Part shown: one piece after another, positions 25,257 to 35,283 of the stretch
How the letters are laid out: the number at the start of each line of letters is the position of its first letter
How positions within the stretch are numbered: the first letter of the stretch is position 1
Source of the DNA: Cytobacillus solani
GTDB lineage: Bacteria > Bacillota > Bacilli > Bacillales > Cytobacillaceae
Assembly (NCBI RefSeq): GCF_001420595.1
Contig: NZ_LJIX01000006.1
Coordinates: 2,341,058 to 2,405,057, forward strand
Direction: 5' to 3'
DNA: 64,000 bases
The notes under the pieces: generated by a model
Told to the model about the DNA's origin: nothing
The model's database searches: none
The model's input: the letters and a program-made list of their open reading frames with translations, nothing else
Made by a program: the position numbers and the translations under genes

Positions 25257-26501
25257 TTATTTTTGCATAAACGCTTCTATATCTTCTATCGAACGAATGA
25301 TGTCTTTCGTAAGCACTTCATGCCCTTCTTCTGTTACTAATACATCATCTTCAATTCGAATGCCGATTTCTTCATCTGCAATATAAAGACCTGGCTCCAC
25401 AGTAAGTACCATTCCAGGCTGTAAAACTAAATCTTTATAACTTCCTACATCATGTGTATCTAAACCAAGAAAATGGCTGACACCGTGATAATAGTATTCA
25501 CTAATCTCATTTTCCTCTTTAATTAATCCAACTTTCATACATTCTTCTGCAAGTATTTTCTTTGTCATTTCATTTAGGTTTGCAAATGGCACTCCTGGTT
25601 TAATAAGAGCGGTTGTTTCTCTCAAAGCTTTTAAGACGATATTGTAATACACTTTTTGCTTTTCTGTAAATTTCCCGTTTACTGGAAAGGTGTAGCTAAT
25701 ATCGGCATTATAGTATTCAAATTGTGCCCCTAAATCAAGAAGAACGAGACGATCGTCTTCAACAAGAGCATTATTTTTCTCATAATGAAGGACAGTGCCA
25801 TTTTTTCCACTCGCAACAATTGTTGGAAACGCGTGCTCTCTAACACCTTCAGTATTTAAAATAAAGTCAAAATGGGCTTCAAGCTGATATTCCTTCATAC
25901 CTGGCTTAGCATGCTTCATTACATTTCTAATGCCATTTTGGGTAATTTCAATCGCTTTTTTGATTTTTTCAATCTCTTCCGGTGTTTTGTAAACGCGAAG
26001 TTCGCTAATAGCTGGATAAACATTATTTATTTGAACATATGGATAATTTGCTTGGATTTTACTAGCAAATTGCTGTGCCTTTGTTGTCGAAGAATCTAAT
26101 TCTCTGCGTTCTAGATCTAAATAAACGTGAAAAACTGATTCTGAAATAAGCGTTTGAGACACTGTAGATTCGAATTGGTCAAGATATAGAATGTTGTCGA
26201 TTCCAGATGTGTCAATTGCCTCGCTGATGGAAATAGACTTTCCTACCCATTTTTCTAAAATGGGATCAGATTTTTCAATAAAAAGGAATTCCTCAACTTT
26301 ACTTCCTTTTTTTCGAGCCATAAATATAATATTTGGTTCGTCGATCCCTGTATTGTAATAAAAATTACGATTAGGAACAAACTTATATGCCTCATCTGCT
26401 GATTTTTGCGGCGCTTTCCCAGCAAATAAAACTAGAAGAAATTGATCCTTTAATTCCTCATATAAATGATTGCGATTAGTAATGAAAAAATCCTTGTGCA
26501 T
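25257..26501 (-). CDS. Xaa-Pro aminopeptidase (aminopeptidase P, M24B)
   Basis: 414 residues: an N-terminal AMP_N domain (to about 165), then the pita-bread M24 domain. Metal ligands are visible: two aspartates in LLDLGAQFEYYNADISYTFPV, the histidine in GVSHFLGLDTHDVG, and two glutamates in VLTVEPGLYIADEEIGIRIEDDVLVT. It removes the first residue from peptides with proline in position two, in the cytoplasm. The ATG at 26501 follows GAGGGA. Monocistronic with its own terminator. Confidence 0.92.
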   Translation of the reverse strand: MHKDFFITNRNHLYEELKDQFLLVLFAGKAPQKSADEAYKFVPNRNFYYNTGIDEPNIIFMARKKGSKVEEFLFIEKSDPILEKWVGKSISISEAIDTSGIDNILYLDQFESTVSQTLISESVFHVYLDLERRELDSSTTKAQQFASKIQANYPYVQINNVYPAISELRVYKTPEEIEKIKKAIEITQNGIRNVMKHAKPGMKEYQLEAHFDFILNTEGVREHAFPTIVASGKNGTVLHYEKNNALVEDDRLVLLDLGAQFEYYNADISYTFPVNGKFTEKQKVYYNIVLKALRETTALIKPGVPFANLNEMTKKILAEECMKVGLIKEENEISEYYYHGVSHFLGLDTHDVGSYKDLVLQPGMVLTVEPGLYIADEEIGIRIEDDVLVTEEGHEVLTKDIIRSIEDIEAFMQK

Positions 26502-26564
26502 AAAATTCCCTCTTTTCAAAAGATATGAATTTATAAGTATAGTTATATCATAACATACTCGTTT

Positions 26565-27011
26565 TCAATACTTCCTATAGTGTAACTCGATTTTAATATG
26601 ATGTTTTTCGTTAATAGAATTCTTATCTATTACTTTCCAGTTTATAGAAATAGTATTTTGTAAGTCATCAAACTGACTTTTTGTAAAGACCAGTCCATCT
26701 AAGTAGTCCTCAAAGACCTGATAATCAATATTTTCTTCTAAACCATATTTAATTTTTAATAGTCTTTTTAGTGCATTTTTTGTGAGAAAAGTAATTTTAT
26801 ACCCATTTAAAATGGCTTTTTCTAATCTTTCGGAATGGGTTCTATAAAAATCAATAAACGTTTGCCAGTCAGGAATCCCTTCTCCGTAAGGAGTAAAATC
26901 CTTGCTAATACCATTTTTTAGCAAATGAATCATTTTGAGATCTGTTGTTCCGCTTCTTCTTATCATTTCAATCATTAGTGCATAGTTTAGTGCGATTTTT
27001 TCTCTGCTCAA
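26565..27011 (-). CDS. Hypothetical protein
   Basis: About 148 residues, mostly helical with a basic C-terminal half (LTKNALKRLLKIKYGLEENIDYQVFEDYLDGLVFTKSQFDDLQNTISINWKVIDK). I do not recognise the family and see no signal peptide, membrane helix or catalytic motif. GGGAG lies 11 nt before the TTG at 27011; a GTG four codons upstream abuts the site and is less likely. It lies 51 bp downstream of the DUF2085-like gene. Confidence 0.55.
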   Translation of the reverse strand: MSREKIALNYALMIEMIRRSGTTDLKMIHLLKNGISKDFTPYGEGIPDWQTFIDFYRTHSERLEKAILNGYKITFLTKNALKRLLKIKYGLEENIDYQVFEDYLDGLVFTKSQFDDLQNTISINWKVIDKNSINEKHHIKIELHYRKY

Positions 27012-27061
27012 TTGATTTTCCACTCCCGGGTATAAATATATATAATTTCTGTCGTCTTATT

Positions 27062-27328
27062 TTATTGGATCAGAGAAACAATGTAATCACTTATACTGAC
27101 AATTAAAATACTTTGCCCCAGTCCGCAAATGACCCCTGTCAGGAATCGTAATCCATTATTGCTCATTCTAAACTTCAACTTCTGGGTCAATCCGTCAATG
27201 ATCATTGGAATATTTAGAAATAGTCCAAGCAAGATGGAAATATGTATGTCTATAAAGAATAAGATCGGAAAGAAGAGATACCCTGCCGAAATTCCTTTAC
27301 ACCTTGACATGAAAAACAAATATCTCAC
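27062..27328 (-). CDS. DUF2085-like membrane protein, apparently truncated at the N-terminus
   Basis: 88 residues with three membrane helices. RCKGISAGYLFFPILFF and MIIDGLTQKLKFRMSNNGLRFLTGVICGLGQ match the DUF2085 signature (R-C-x-G-I-x-x-G-Y-L, then I-D-G-x-T-Q and N-x-L-R-x-x-T-G). The usual N-terminal part with a CHxxPERSF motif is missing: an in-frame stop lies directly upstream of the GTG, and the preceding gene ends 18 bp away. It may be a short variant or a truncated copy. Confidence 0.6.
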   Translation of the reverse strand: MRYLFFMSRCKGISAGYLFFPILFFIDIHISILLGLFLNIPMIIDGLTQKLKFRMSNNGLRFLTGVICGLGQSILIVSISDYIVSLIQ

Positions 27329-27345
27329 CTACTTATTCGTGCATA

Positions 27346-28224
27346 TTAACTGTTATGATCTACACTGCTTAAAAATTCCCTTACTACCATCATATACTCA
27401 TCCGTTTCCTCTAAATAAGGCATGTGTGCACTGTTTTCAAAAACATGGAATTTCGCTCCGGGTGTAAGGCTGCTGAAATATTTCGTTGATTCTGGGGTAG
27501 CTTCATCATATCGGCCACACGTATATAATGTTGGGATACCCATATCCTTTAATTGTGAAGTGCAATCGAAGTTTTTTAAATTTCCAGTTACATGAAATTC
27601 TGATGGCCCCCACATAATATTATAGACATCTGGATTTTTGTATTGTGCACCTTGTTTTAAGAAAGCAGGCATTGGGTCAAGACGGCAGACAAAGCGTTTA
27701 TTGAATTCAGCGGTGGCAGCCTTATATTCTTCTGAATCAGTTGTTCCATTATCTTCACATGCTTTTAATACTGCTTGTACCTCCACTGGTAATTGTTGCC
27801 GGTTTCTCGCCTGGTCTTCTGCCCAAAGTGGGGCACTTAAACATGGGCTTGAAAAAATAACACTTTCTACACCTTCTGGTTTTGATAAAATATAAGCTGC
27901 TGCTAGTGTTGTTCCCCAGGAATGTCCTAGGATATGGACTTTGTCTAAAGAAAGAGCAGTTCTAATTTTCACTAATTCTTCTACAAATCTCTCAATCTTC
28001 CATAAAGAGGGGTCTGCTGGTCGATCCGATTTTCCACAGCCTAATTGATCATAAAAGATAACGGGACGATCCTCAGAAAGAACATTTAAGCCTTGGAGCG
28101 AATAATGGGATGAACCTGGGCCGCCGTGTAGAATAATAACAGGTGTTTTATCTGTATACGTATCGTGAATCTGATACCACACGTTCCCTCCTGTAACTTT
28201 TATGTATCCTTCCTTAACTGACAT
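27346..28224 (-). CDS. Proline iminopeptidase-family alpha/beta hydrolase (S33)
   Basis: 292 residues. The HGGPGSSH oxyanion motif (33-40), nucleophile Ser102 in GHSWGTTLA, acid in [10 protein letters not shown] and the catalytic histidine in SAHMPYLEE match peptidase family S33. It would release N-terminal proline from peptides or act on related amides. GGAGAG lies 6 nt before the ATG at 28224. With aminopeptidase P about 0.9 kb away it fits peptide turnover, though they are not in one operon. Confidence 0.87.
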   Translation of the reverse strand: MSVKEGYIKVTGGNVWYQIHDTYTDKTPVIILHGGPGSSHYSLQGLNVLSEDRPVIFYDQLGCGKSDRPADPSLWKIERFVEELVKIRTALSLDKVHILGHSWGTTLAAAYILSKPEGVESVIFSSPCLSAPLWAEDQARNRQQLPVEVQAVLKACEDNGTTDSEEYKAATAEFNKRFVCRLDPMPAFLKQGAQYKNPDVYNIMWGPSEFHVTGNLKNFDCTSQLKDMGIPTLYTCGRYDEATPESTKYFSSLTPGAKFHVFENSAHMPYLEETDEYMMVVREFLSSVDHNS

Positions 28225-28382
28225 ATAGATCTCTCCTATCATCGATGAATAAACTTAACATTTACAATTTTATATGAACACATTTCGACAATAACTATTG
28301 TATTCCTTTATTTTAATTAGTTACAAGTTTTAAAATATTTTTACAAAACGTTCAATTAACCCCAATTTTTAGAAAAAACTGA

Positions 28383-28427
28383 TATAATTAGGCTGTTTAA
28401 ATCAACTTTCTAAAAAGTTGATTTAAA
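28383..28427 (+). promoter_or_regulatory. TATAAT box and 5'-terminal hairpin of the guanylate-kinase-like gene
   Basis: TATAAT (28383-28388) is followed by a perfect 14-bp inverted repeat (28396-28409 and 28414-28427) that would begin at the expected transcript start. No good -35 box is seen. The hairpin may stabilise the 5' end of the mRNA or be an operator. The remaining 110 nt to the start codon holds nothing else recognised. Confidence 0.45.
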
Positions 28428-28539
28428 TGATTTTCCTCTACTATCACGTAGTTATCCCCCTCAGAAGTTTTTTCTTTACTAAGCTGCTGCTTTGTCATTT
28501 ACCGTCACTATCAAATCAACTATTTAAGGAGGTAAATCT

Positions 28540-29130
28540 ATGTACGAAATTAAAGAAAAAGAAAAATTATTTATTTACACAGGTCCAGATGGATCTGGCA
28601 GAAAAACGATTGCCAAAATGGTCGCGACAATGTTTGATATGGAAACAATCCTTTCCTATACAACTAGACCCCCTCGTCATTATGAACAAGATGGTGAAGA
28701 CTATCATTTTGTTGAAAAAGAAACTTTTAAAAAATTGGAGGCGAATAATGAATTTCTAGAATGTGTAAAAATTGATGGATTCTATTATGGTATACGTGAA
28801 GAAGATATTATAAAAGCTTTTGAATCACATGCCCTCGTTTATTTGACTTTAAATCCTGAAGGAACTGAAAAATTAAAAAAGATGTATGGGGATCGTGTCA
28901 TTCGATTTTTTATATATGCTGATAGAGACACGGTTATTGAAAGGCATAAAGCAAGACAGGATAAAGAGGAAGATATTAATCGGCATATGGCTCACTATAC
29001 TGAAAACATGGGCTATAAGGCAAAATGCGAATATGCATTTGAAAATTATGATTCCCCGCAAGTTTCATTTCAAGTAAGTGAAGTTGTCGAAACGATTTTA
29101 GATAGGGATATCATTATTACAGATTATTAA
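28540..29130 (+). CDS. Guanylate kinase-like protein with altered P-loop
   Basis: 196 residues. Guanylate kinase features: the P-loop region FIYTGPDGSGRKTIAK (15-23), SYTTRPPRHYEQDGEDYHFVEKETFKKL (the GMP-binding block) and FYYGIREEDI. The P-loop lysine that normally follows the last glycine is Arg21, with Lys22 next to it, so catalysis may be weak or changed. As a lone gene with its own leader and terminator, it is likely a second, specialised copy and not the housekeeping Gmk. AGGAGG precedes the ATG. Confidence 0.8.
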   Translation: MYEIKEKEKLFIYTGPDGSGRKTIAKMVATMFDMETILSYTTRPPRHYEQDGEDYHFVEKETFKKLEANNEFLECVKIDGFYYGIREEDIIKAFESHALVYLTLNPEGTEKLKKMYGDRVIRFFIYADRDTVIERHKARQDKEEDINRHMAHYTENMGYKAKCEYAFENYDSPQVSFQVSEVVETILDRDIIITDY

Positions 29131-29133
29131 CAT

Positions 29134-29167
29134 AAAAACTGCCGTTCAAATGAACGGCAGTTTTTTT
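29134..29167. terminator. Bidirectional terminator between the guanylate-kinase-like gene and rbsB
   Basis: A perfect 14-bp stem (29134-29147 with 29152-29165), AAAAACTGCCGTTC and complement, with T's on both strands. It ends two convergent transcripts. Confidence 0.9.
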
Positions 29168-29178
29168 ATACTCTATAC

Positions 29179-30117
29179 TTATTTTACTAACTCTAACTCA
29201 ACCGGAATAAATTCATCAACTGTTTCGCCGCCAGCAACTTTTAAAGCTGTTGTTACCCCTTGCTGACCAATAATAACAGGCTTTTGAGCAACAGTTGCTG
29301 CCATATTTCCACTTTCAACAGCTTTGACTGCATCGTCAGTTGCATCAAAACCAACAACAATCACATCAGTTAAGCCAGCTGCTTGAAGAGCTTCTAATGC
29401 ACCTAAAGCCATTTCATCGTTATGAGCAAAGACTGCTTGAATATCTTTATTTCCTTGTAAAATGTTTTCCATTACAGATAAGCCTTTTGCACGGTCAAAA
29501 TCTGCCGCTTGTTTTGCAACTACTTCAACATCTGCAACAGCGTCAACCGCTTTATGGAAACCCTCTCCACGTTCACGAGCAGCGGATGATCCAGGAATCC
29601 CTTCTAATTCAACGACTTTCCCTTTATTTCCTAACTTTTCTAAAATAAATTCTCCAGCCATTTGGCCGCCAGCAACGTTATCAGAAGCAATATGTGCCAC
29701 TAATTCTCCGCCTTCAGCACTACGGTCTACCGTGATTACAGGAATATTTGCACTGTTTGCTGACTCAATTGCAACTGCTACGGCAGCAGAATCTGTTGGA
29801 TTAACGAGTAATACATCAACACCTTGCTGAATTAAATCTTCGATATCACTTACTTGTTTAGCAGAATCGTTTTGTGCATCAACTGTCACAATTTCCGCAC
29901 CTTGAGCTTTTGCTTCATCTTCTGCACCTTGTTTTAACGAAACGAAGAATGGATTGTTCAAAGTAGAAACAGAAAGACCAATTTTTACACTATCGTCCTT
30001 TTTACCACTAGTTTCTTTTTCGCTCTTATCTGATGATCCGGGAGCCTCTGTTGAACAGCCAGCTAATAAAACCATCATTAATGTAATAAACAATAATCCT
30101 TTAAATGCTTTTTTCAC
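29179..30117 (-). CDS. rbsB: Ribose ABC transporter substrate-binding lipoprotein
   Basis: 312 residues. Signal peptide with lipobox LLAGC (Cys21), an acidic linker, then a periplasmic-binding-protein type I fold: VKIGLSVSTLNNPFFVSLKQGAEDEAKAQGAEIVTVDAQNDSAKQVSDIEDLIQQGVDVLLVNPTDS and FAHNDEMALGALEAL. It is anchored outside the membrane and delivers ribose to RbsC. Last gene of the rbs operon, 69 bp after rbsC, followed by a strong terminator. Confidence 0.96.
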   Translation of the reverse strand: MKKAFKGLLFITLMMVLLAGCSTEAPGSSDKSEKETSGKKDDSVKIGLSVSTLNNPFFVSLKQGAEDEAKAQGAEIVTVDAQNDSAKQVSDIEDLIQQGVDVLLVNPTDSAAVAVAIESANSANIPVITVDRSAEGGELVAHIASDNVAGGQMAGEFILEKLGNKGKVVELEGIPGSSAARERGEGFHKAVDAVADVEVVAKQAADFDRAKGLSVMENILQGNKDIQAVFAHNDEMALGALEALQAAGLTDVIVVGFDATDDAVKAVESGNMAATVAQKPVIIGQQGVTTALKVAGGETVDEFIPVELELVK

Positions 30118-30186
30118 GTAATTGACCTCCTAAAATGTTTTAAATTAAATAAGATGTTCCTGCGGACAAATTACTAGAGCATTAAA

Positions 30187-31131
30187 CTATGCCGCTTTCT
30201 TTCTATCTAATAAGACTGCTAGAAGAATGACACCTCCTTTAACTACTTGTTGATAAAAGGAACTTACATTCATCAAATTTAATCCATTATTTAAAACCCC
30301 TATAATGAGTGCTCCAATCAATGTTCCGAAAATCCAGCCTTTTCCGCCAGATAAGCTTGTACCGCCTAATACAACTGCAGCAATTGCATCTAATTCATAG
30401 GATGCACCTGCAGTAGGCTGAGCAGAATTCAAACGAGATGTTAAAATTATTCCTGCAAGTGCAGATAATGTTCCTGTTATGGAATAAATCCAAATTTTCA
30501 CTTTGTCAACGCGAATTCCAGATAAAATAGATGCTTCTTCATTCCCGCCAATTGCGTAAACTTTACGTCCGAATGTAGTCTTCTTTAAAATAAAGTAAAG
30601 GATACAATAGGAAATGAGCATCCAAATAACAGGAACCGGTATCCAGCCTAGGTATCCACGCCCCATTAATTCAAAGACCTGACTATCTGATAAGCCTGTA
30701 ATCGGACGTCCTTCTGTATATACGAGAGTTAATCCGCGAAAAATTGTCATTGTTGCTAATGTGGCAATGAAAGGAGCGACTTTCCCTTTTGTAATTATGA
30801 ATCCATTTATTGCCCCCATTACAGCACCTGCTAGTAGGCCAATAAGAATGGCTAAGATCGGGTCCATTCCACTAGCTAACAAACCAGCAGTAACAGCTGA
30901 TGAAAGAGCAAGTATTGAACCGACCGAGAGATCAATTCCTCCTGTTAAAATAACAAATGTCATTCCGAATGCGATTAAAGCATTGATTGATACTTGACGT
31001 AGTACATTAAAGATATTGTCCATTGTTAAAAAGCTTGGACTTACAATTGCCAGGATGACGGTGATGATGACTAATCCTAATAAAGGTCCTAATTTTTGTA
31101 ACTGTTTCGAAAATAATGCTGAGGACTTCAT
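30187..31131 (-). CDS. rbsC: Ribose ABC transporter permease
   Basis: 314 residues, about eight to ten membrane helices. Typical RbsC/BPD_transp_2 motifs are seen: [71 protein letters not shown] and [32 protein letters not shown]. It starts 4 nt inside the end of rbsA, indicating coupled translation. Confidence 0.96.
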   Translation of the reverse strand: MKSSALFSKQLQKLGPLLGLVIITVILAIVSPSFLTMDNIFNVLRQVSINALIAFGMTFVILTGGIDLSVGSILALSSAVTAGLLASGMDPILAILIGLLAGAVMGAINGFIITKGKVAPFIATLATMTIFRGLTLVYTEGRPITGLSDSQVFELMGRGYLGWIPVPVIWMLISYCILYFILKKTTFGRKVYAIGGNEEASILSGIRVDKVKIWIYSITGTLSALAGIILTSRLNSAQPTAGASYELDAIAAVVLGGTSLSGGKGWIFGTLIGALIIGVLNNGLNLMNVSSFYQQVVKGGVILLAVLLDRKKAA

Positions 31132-32630
31132 TTTTTATTTCCCCCTGTCGCGGCTTGCATGATCATTTCTTGGTCAGCCTCGGACTTATTTAATATTGCG
31201 GATACTTTCCCTTCATGAATAACAAGTATTCGGTCGCTCATTCCTAAGATTTCTGGAAGCTCAGAAGAAACCATAATAATAGAAACACCTAGTTTTGTTA
31301 ATTCATTCATGATTTGATAAATTTCTTTTTTTGCTCCTACATCCACACCACGGGTTGGCTCATCTAATATTAAGATTTTTGGGTTAATTCCCAGCCATTT
31401 CCCAATTACGATCTTCTGTTGATTTCCGCCACTGAGTGATTTTACTAATTGTTCACTGCTTGATGTTTTTACATGTAGTTTTTGAATCATCTCATCTACA
31501 AAGCTTGCTTCCTCTTTTGTAGAAATGATATTCTTTTTTGAAATTTTGTTAAGGTTGGTCAATGAGAAGTTTTCTCGTACGGATAAATCGAGTACTAGCC
31601 CCTCACTTTTACGGTCTTCCGTAATAAAGCCGATTCCAGCTTTTATCGCATCATATGGTGATTTGATTTTTGTCTCTTTTCCATCAATAAAGAGCTTTCC
31701 TTCCTGTACCTTCCGATAGCCAAAAATAGCTTCCATAATTTCCGTCCGGCCAGCACCCATTAAACCGGCTACACCCAGAATTTCTCCTTGATGAATAGTA
31801 AAATGGACATTTTCAAAGGATCCCTTACTTGAGAAATTAGCTACTTTTAACCTTTCAGAACCTATGGTTGTATCTCGTTCCGGGAAGCGGTCACCTAGCT
31901 GCCTGCCAACCATCATTTTGACAATTTCATCAAAGTTTGTTTCTGGAATCGCTTTCACTCCGATGAATTGTCCATCCCGTAAAACAGATATTCGATCGCA
32001 AATTTGAAATATTTCCTCCATTCGATGAGAAATATATACAATTCCAACCCCTTGTTCTTTAAGGGAATGGATCACTTTAAACAAGGCTTCAATTTCTCGA
32101 TCCGTTAATGCCGCAGTAGGCTCGTCCATAATTAATACTTCTGTATTTGCAGCAACCGCTCGAGCAATCTCAATCATTTGCTGCTGACCGACTGATAAAT
32201 TGCCAGCCTCAATGGCAGGATCTATATCGATCCCAAGACGGTTTAAGTATTCTTTCGTCTTTTGCTTCATTTCTTTATCTTTTGTCATTCCGAATTTCCC
32301 GAATGTCAGCTCTTTTCCTAAGAACATATTTTCAGTGACTGTTAAATAAGGTATAATATTTAGCTCTTGATGAATAACGGCTATTCCTGCCATTTCTGCT
32401 TCTTTCGCATTTTTGAAATGTACCTCACTCCCACGAACAGAAACAGTTCCGGCATCCCTTTCATATATACCTGTTAAAATTTTCATTAAAGTTGATTTAC
32501 CAGCCCCATTTTCTCCCATGAGGGCATGTACTTCCCCAGGCATAATTTCAAAGTCTACTTTTTCCAAAACGATATTTCCGGAGAATGCTTTTGAAATGCC
32601 TTTCATTTGAATAATTGGTTGGCTATTCAT
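31128..32630 (-). CDS. rbsA: Ribose ABC transporter ATP-binding protein (two ABC domains)
   Basis: 500 residues with two fused nucleotide-binding domains. The first is complete ([35 protein letters not shown]). The second has the usual degenerate Walker A (GLMGAGRTE) but a full signature ([14 protein letters not shown]) and Walker B ([12 protein letters not shown]). This is the sugar-type RbsA/XylG pattern. It lies 1 bp after rbsD and overlaps rbsC by 4 nt. Confidence 0.96.
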   Translation of the reverse strand: MNSQPIIQMKGISKAFSGNIVLEKVDFEIMPGEVHALMGENGAGKSTLMKILTGIYERDAGTVSVRGSEVHFKNAKEAEMAGIAVIHQELNIIPYLTVTENMFLGKELTFGKFGMTKDKEMKQKTKEYLNRLGIDIDPAIEAGNLSVGQQQMIEIARAVAANTEVLIMDEPTAALTDREIEALFKVIHSLKEQGVGIVYISHRMEEIFQICDRISVLRDGQFIGVKAIPETNFDEIVKMMVGRQLGDRFPERDTTIGSERLKVANFSSKGSFENVHFTIHQGEILGVAGLMGAGRTEIMEAIFGYRKVQEGKLFIDGKETKIKSPYDAIKAGIGFITEDRKSEGLVLDLSVRENFSLTNLNKISKKNIISTKEEASFVDEMIQKLHVKTSSSEQLVKSLSGGNQQKIVIGKWLGINPKILILDEPTRGVDVGAKKEIYQIMNELTKLGVSIIMVSSELPEILGMSDRILVIHEGKVSAILNKSEADQEMIMQAATGGNKK

Positions 32631-32631
32631 A

Positions 32632-33027
32632 TTAGAAAATCACTCCTGCATGTAAAATAATGTTTGCATATGGAGTTACTTCACCCGTTCGGATGACTGC
32701 TTTTGCCTTTTTTGTTTGTGCTTTAAATTCTTCGTGGGAAATATAATCTATTGATACATCTTTAAGAATAGAGGTAACCTTCTCATCGATTTGTTTGTTT
32801 TGCTCCTTAATTTCAACAGCAAGTGTTGCTTTTTCAACTGCCATATCTTCAAGCAATGTTTCTAGCGTATCAATGAAACTAGGGTCTCCCTGTTTTAATG
32901 CTAAATCGATTCGAATCGTTTCATCTGGAATAGGAAGTCCACAATCTGCAATAACGATCGTATCGGTATGGCCAAGTCGCGAAAGCACTTCAGATATATG
33001 ACTATTTAATATCCCTAATTTTTTCAT
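32632..33027 (-). CDS. rbsD: D-ribose pyranase
   Basis: 131 residues. [34 protein letters not shown] with the catalytic histidine in LGHTD, and the C-terminal [18 protein letters not shown] are diagnostic of RbsD. It converts beta-pyranose ribose to the furanose form used by the kinase. Overlaps rbsK by 4 nt; 1 bp from rbsA. Confidence 0.96.
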   Translation of the reverse strand: MKKLGILNSHISEVLSRLGHTDTIVIADCGLPIPDETIRIDLALKQGDPSFIDTLETLLEDMAVEKATLAVEIKEQNKQIDEKVTSILKDVSIDYISHEEFKAQTKKAKAVIRTGEVTPYANIILHAGVIF

Positions 33028-33932
33028 TTTCTCTTTTCCCCTCTTAGCTGCAGGAATTCCTCTACCTCCTGGAGGGTAGGCATTCCGCCTTGAGCACCAA
33101 ATTTTGTTACGGATAAGGCAGCGGCAGCGTTAGCGAAATGGCAGGCTTCTTCTAGCTCATAACCGATGCTTAAGCAATAAGCAAGTGCGCCATTAAACGT
33201 ATCACCTGCACCTGTTGTGTCCACGACATCCACGTTGAAACTAGGAATTTGGAGTTCATTCCGCTTCAAAATGGAAACACCTTTTGAACCTTTTGTAACA
33301 ATGCACTTTTTAATAATTTCTTTTCTTTCTTCGTCTGTCCAATCAGAAGAAGTCAGCAGCATTTCTTGTTCATGCTCATTTGGTGTAATATAGTCAATTT
33401 TAGATAGAAGTTCTTTTGATAAAAGCTGAATCGGTGCTGGATTTAAAATGATTGTTGCATTATGCTTGCTGGCAATTTCGACCGCTTTCTCAACTGTTTC
33501 TATTGGTATTTCCAGCTGAAGTAAAACAACATCACTTTCTGCAATGATTTTTTCTAATCTTTCGATATAAACAGGTGTGACATGATAGTTGGCTCCCGGA
33601 ACGACGATGATACTGTTATCTCCATCAAAAACGGTTATAGTAGCTGTGCCGGTTGAAGTTTCTGTAACCGGTTCCACATTTTGCACATCTATTCCTTGGT
33701 TATTCAAATGCTGTTTTAACTCTTTGCCAAATGTATCTCTTCCGACACACCCGATTATGCTTACATCTGCGCCTAATCTTGCAGCAGCAACTGCCTGATT
33801 TGCCCCTTTGCCACCGGGGATGGTGTGAAACGCTTTTCCTAAAACCGTTTCACCCATTTTTGGAAGGATATTTGTACTTGTTACAATATCCATATTAATA
33901 CTGCCGATGACAGTGATTTTCTTTTTTGTCAT
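33024..33932 (-). CDS. rbsK: Ribokinase
   Basis: About 302 residues, PfkB family. N-terminal signature [18 protein letters not shown]-terminal signature [17 protein letters not shown] with the catalytic aspartate in GAGD. It phosphorylates ribose to ribose-5-phosphate, feeding the pentose phosphate pathway. The ATG at 33932 has GAGG 8 nt upstream inside the end of rbsR; earlier in-frame starts are possible. Confidence 0.95.
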   Translation of the reverse strand: MTKKKITVIGSINMDIVTSTNILPKMGETVLGKAFHTIPGGKGANQAVAAARLGADVSIIGCVGRDTFGKELKQHLNNQGIDVQNVEPVTETSTGTATITVFDGDNSIIVVPGANYHVTPVYIERLEKIIAESDVVLLQLEIPIETVEKAVEIASKHNATIILNPAPIQLLSKELLSKIDYITPNEHEQEMLLTSSDWTDEERKEIIKKCIVTKGSKGVSILKRNELQIPSFNVDVVDTTGAGDTFNGALAYCLSIGYELEEACHFANAAAALSVTKFGAQGGMPTLQEVEEFLQLRGEKRK

Positions 33933-33937
33933 CATTT

Positions 33938-34924
33938 TCACCTCAAGACCTTAGTTGATTGACCTATTTTTAAAGATACTTTAAATTCTTGCTGTGCAGG
34001 ATTTACAGCTTTTCCTTCAATCATATTTAGTAAAAGTTTAGCTGCTGACTCCCCTAATTCATATATAGGCTGTGCCATCGTTGTAATTTCTGGACTTGTT
34101 AGTTCACAAAGCTGAATGCCATCAAAACCAATCAATGAAAGATCTTGTGGAATTCTTATTCCCATTTGTGTTGCGGCTTTCAATACACCTAAAGCCATAT
34201 AATCATTCCCTGAAAAGATTCCATCAATATCACGGTGCTTGGATAATAGTACCATCGTCGCCTTTGCAGTTTCTAGTACGTTATAATTTCCATTTATAAT
34301 AAATTCCTCACTAAACCAAGGCTCATTACATACTTCACTTAAATAGCCTTTATAACGTTCGTCAGCGTTAATAACACTTACTGGACCTCGAACATGGGCA
34401 ATTTTTTTGCATCCAATCGCTTTTAGGTATTGTACCGCTTCCTTTGCTCCTTCATAATTGTTGACCGAAACAGATGGAATACTTTGATGAATGGGACGGT
34501 CAAGCGAAACGATTGGGATATTATTTTTCTCAATATAGTTCGGTGCAAGTGTACTCGTAACAATAATGACACCGTCTACATATTTTTGCTTCATGACATC
34601 AAAATATTTTTTTTCCTTATCCTCATGTTCGTCTGAATTGCAAAGGATTAATGTATAATCATTGTTATTTAAAACATCTTCAATTGCTCTAGCGATTTCT
34701 GGAAAAAACGGGTTTTTAATATCAGGTACGATGAGAGCAATTGTTTTAGATTGTTTTTTAAAAAGGCTCCTAGCAACCGCATTCGGTTTATAGTCCAATT
34801 TCTCTATGGCCTTTAAAACTTTTTTTCGCGTATCCTCATTTACATAGCCATTATTATTTAACACTCTTGAAACAGTAGCAACAGATACATTTGCTTCGTT
34901 TGCTACATCTTTAATTGTGCTCAC
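33938..34924 (-). CDS. rbsR: LacI-family ribose operon repressor
   Basis: 328 residues. N-terminal LacI helix-turn-helix TIKDVANEANVSVATVSRVLNNNGYVNEDTRKKV with hinge LDYKPNAVARSL, then a sugar-binding core (IALIVPDIKNPFF, GIFSGNDYMALGVLKA, LIGFDG). It starts at GTG 34924 with GAGGG 6 nt upstream. First gene of rbsRKDACB; probably represses from the palindrome 21 bp upstream, relieved by ribose, with CcpA control through the cre-like site. Confidence 0.94.
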   Translation of the reverse strand: MSTIKDVANEANVSVATVSRVLNNNGYVNEDTRKKVLKAIEKLDYKPNAVARSLFKKQSKTIALIVPDIKNPFFPEIARAIEDVLNNNDYTLILCNSDEHEDKEKKYFDVMKQKYVDGVIIVTSTLAPNYIEKNNIPIVSLDRPIHQSIPSVSVNNYEGAKEAVQYLKAIGCKKIAHVRGPVSVINADERYKGYLSEVCNEPWFSEEFIINGNYNVLETAKATMVLLSKHRDIDGIFSGNDYMALGVLKAATQMGIRIPQDLSLIGFDGIQLCELTSPEITTMAQPIYELGESAAKLLLNMIEGKAVNPAQQEFKVSLKIGQSTKVLR

Positions 34925-34944
34925 ATCATACCCTCTTTCTAACA

Positions 34945-34958
34945 TGTAACCGGTTACA
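34945..34958. promoter_or_regulatory. LacI-type operator of the rbs operon
   Basis: The perfect 14-bp palindrome TGTAACCGGTTACA, with the central CG typical of LacI-family operators, lies 21 bp before the rbsR start codon. Confidence 0.8.
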
Positions 34959-35042
34959 CATCAAAATAAAAAAATAGTTTCTATAAAAGATAAAGAAAAA
35001 CTTAGTATTTGCTAATTTCTGAATGTTTAATATTAACTAATA

Positions 35043-35057
35043 GGTAATCGCTTTCAA
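35043..35057 (-). promoter_or_regulatory. Catabolite-responsive element (cre) upstream of rbsR
   Basis: On the minus strand TTGAAAGCGATTACC fits the cre consensus WTGNAANCGNWNNCW at all but the last position. It lies 119 bp upstream of the rbsR start, consistent with CcpA repression by glucose. The rest of the gap 34959-35283 holds no gene. Confidence 0.7.
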
Positions 35058-35283
35058 ATAGTATGAAAAAAATCTTACCTTCTATACATTTGCATAGCAT
35101 AGGTAACTTTAATTGAATTTTAATTGCTTAAAAAGTATTTGTCAATAAATTAATAGAGGAATTGAGAATAGAAATTCCTATGATTCTCATTCTATTCCCT
35201 TCACTGCTTACTAGATTTTTCTACATTCACCCATTTATTCATTTGGAATAAGATAGTTAAAAATGTTTAAAGGATGGAGTAGT

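Noticed and set aside
28427-28759. Plus-strand open frame covering the leader and start of the guanylate-kinase-like gene
   Set aside because: It is an out-of-frame shadow; the real gene has an AGGAGG site and family motifs in the other frame.
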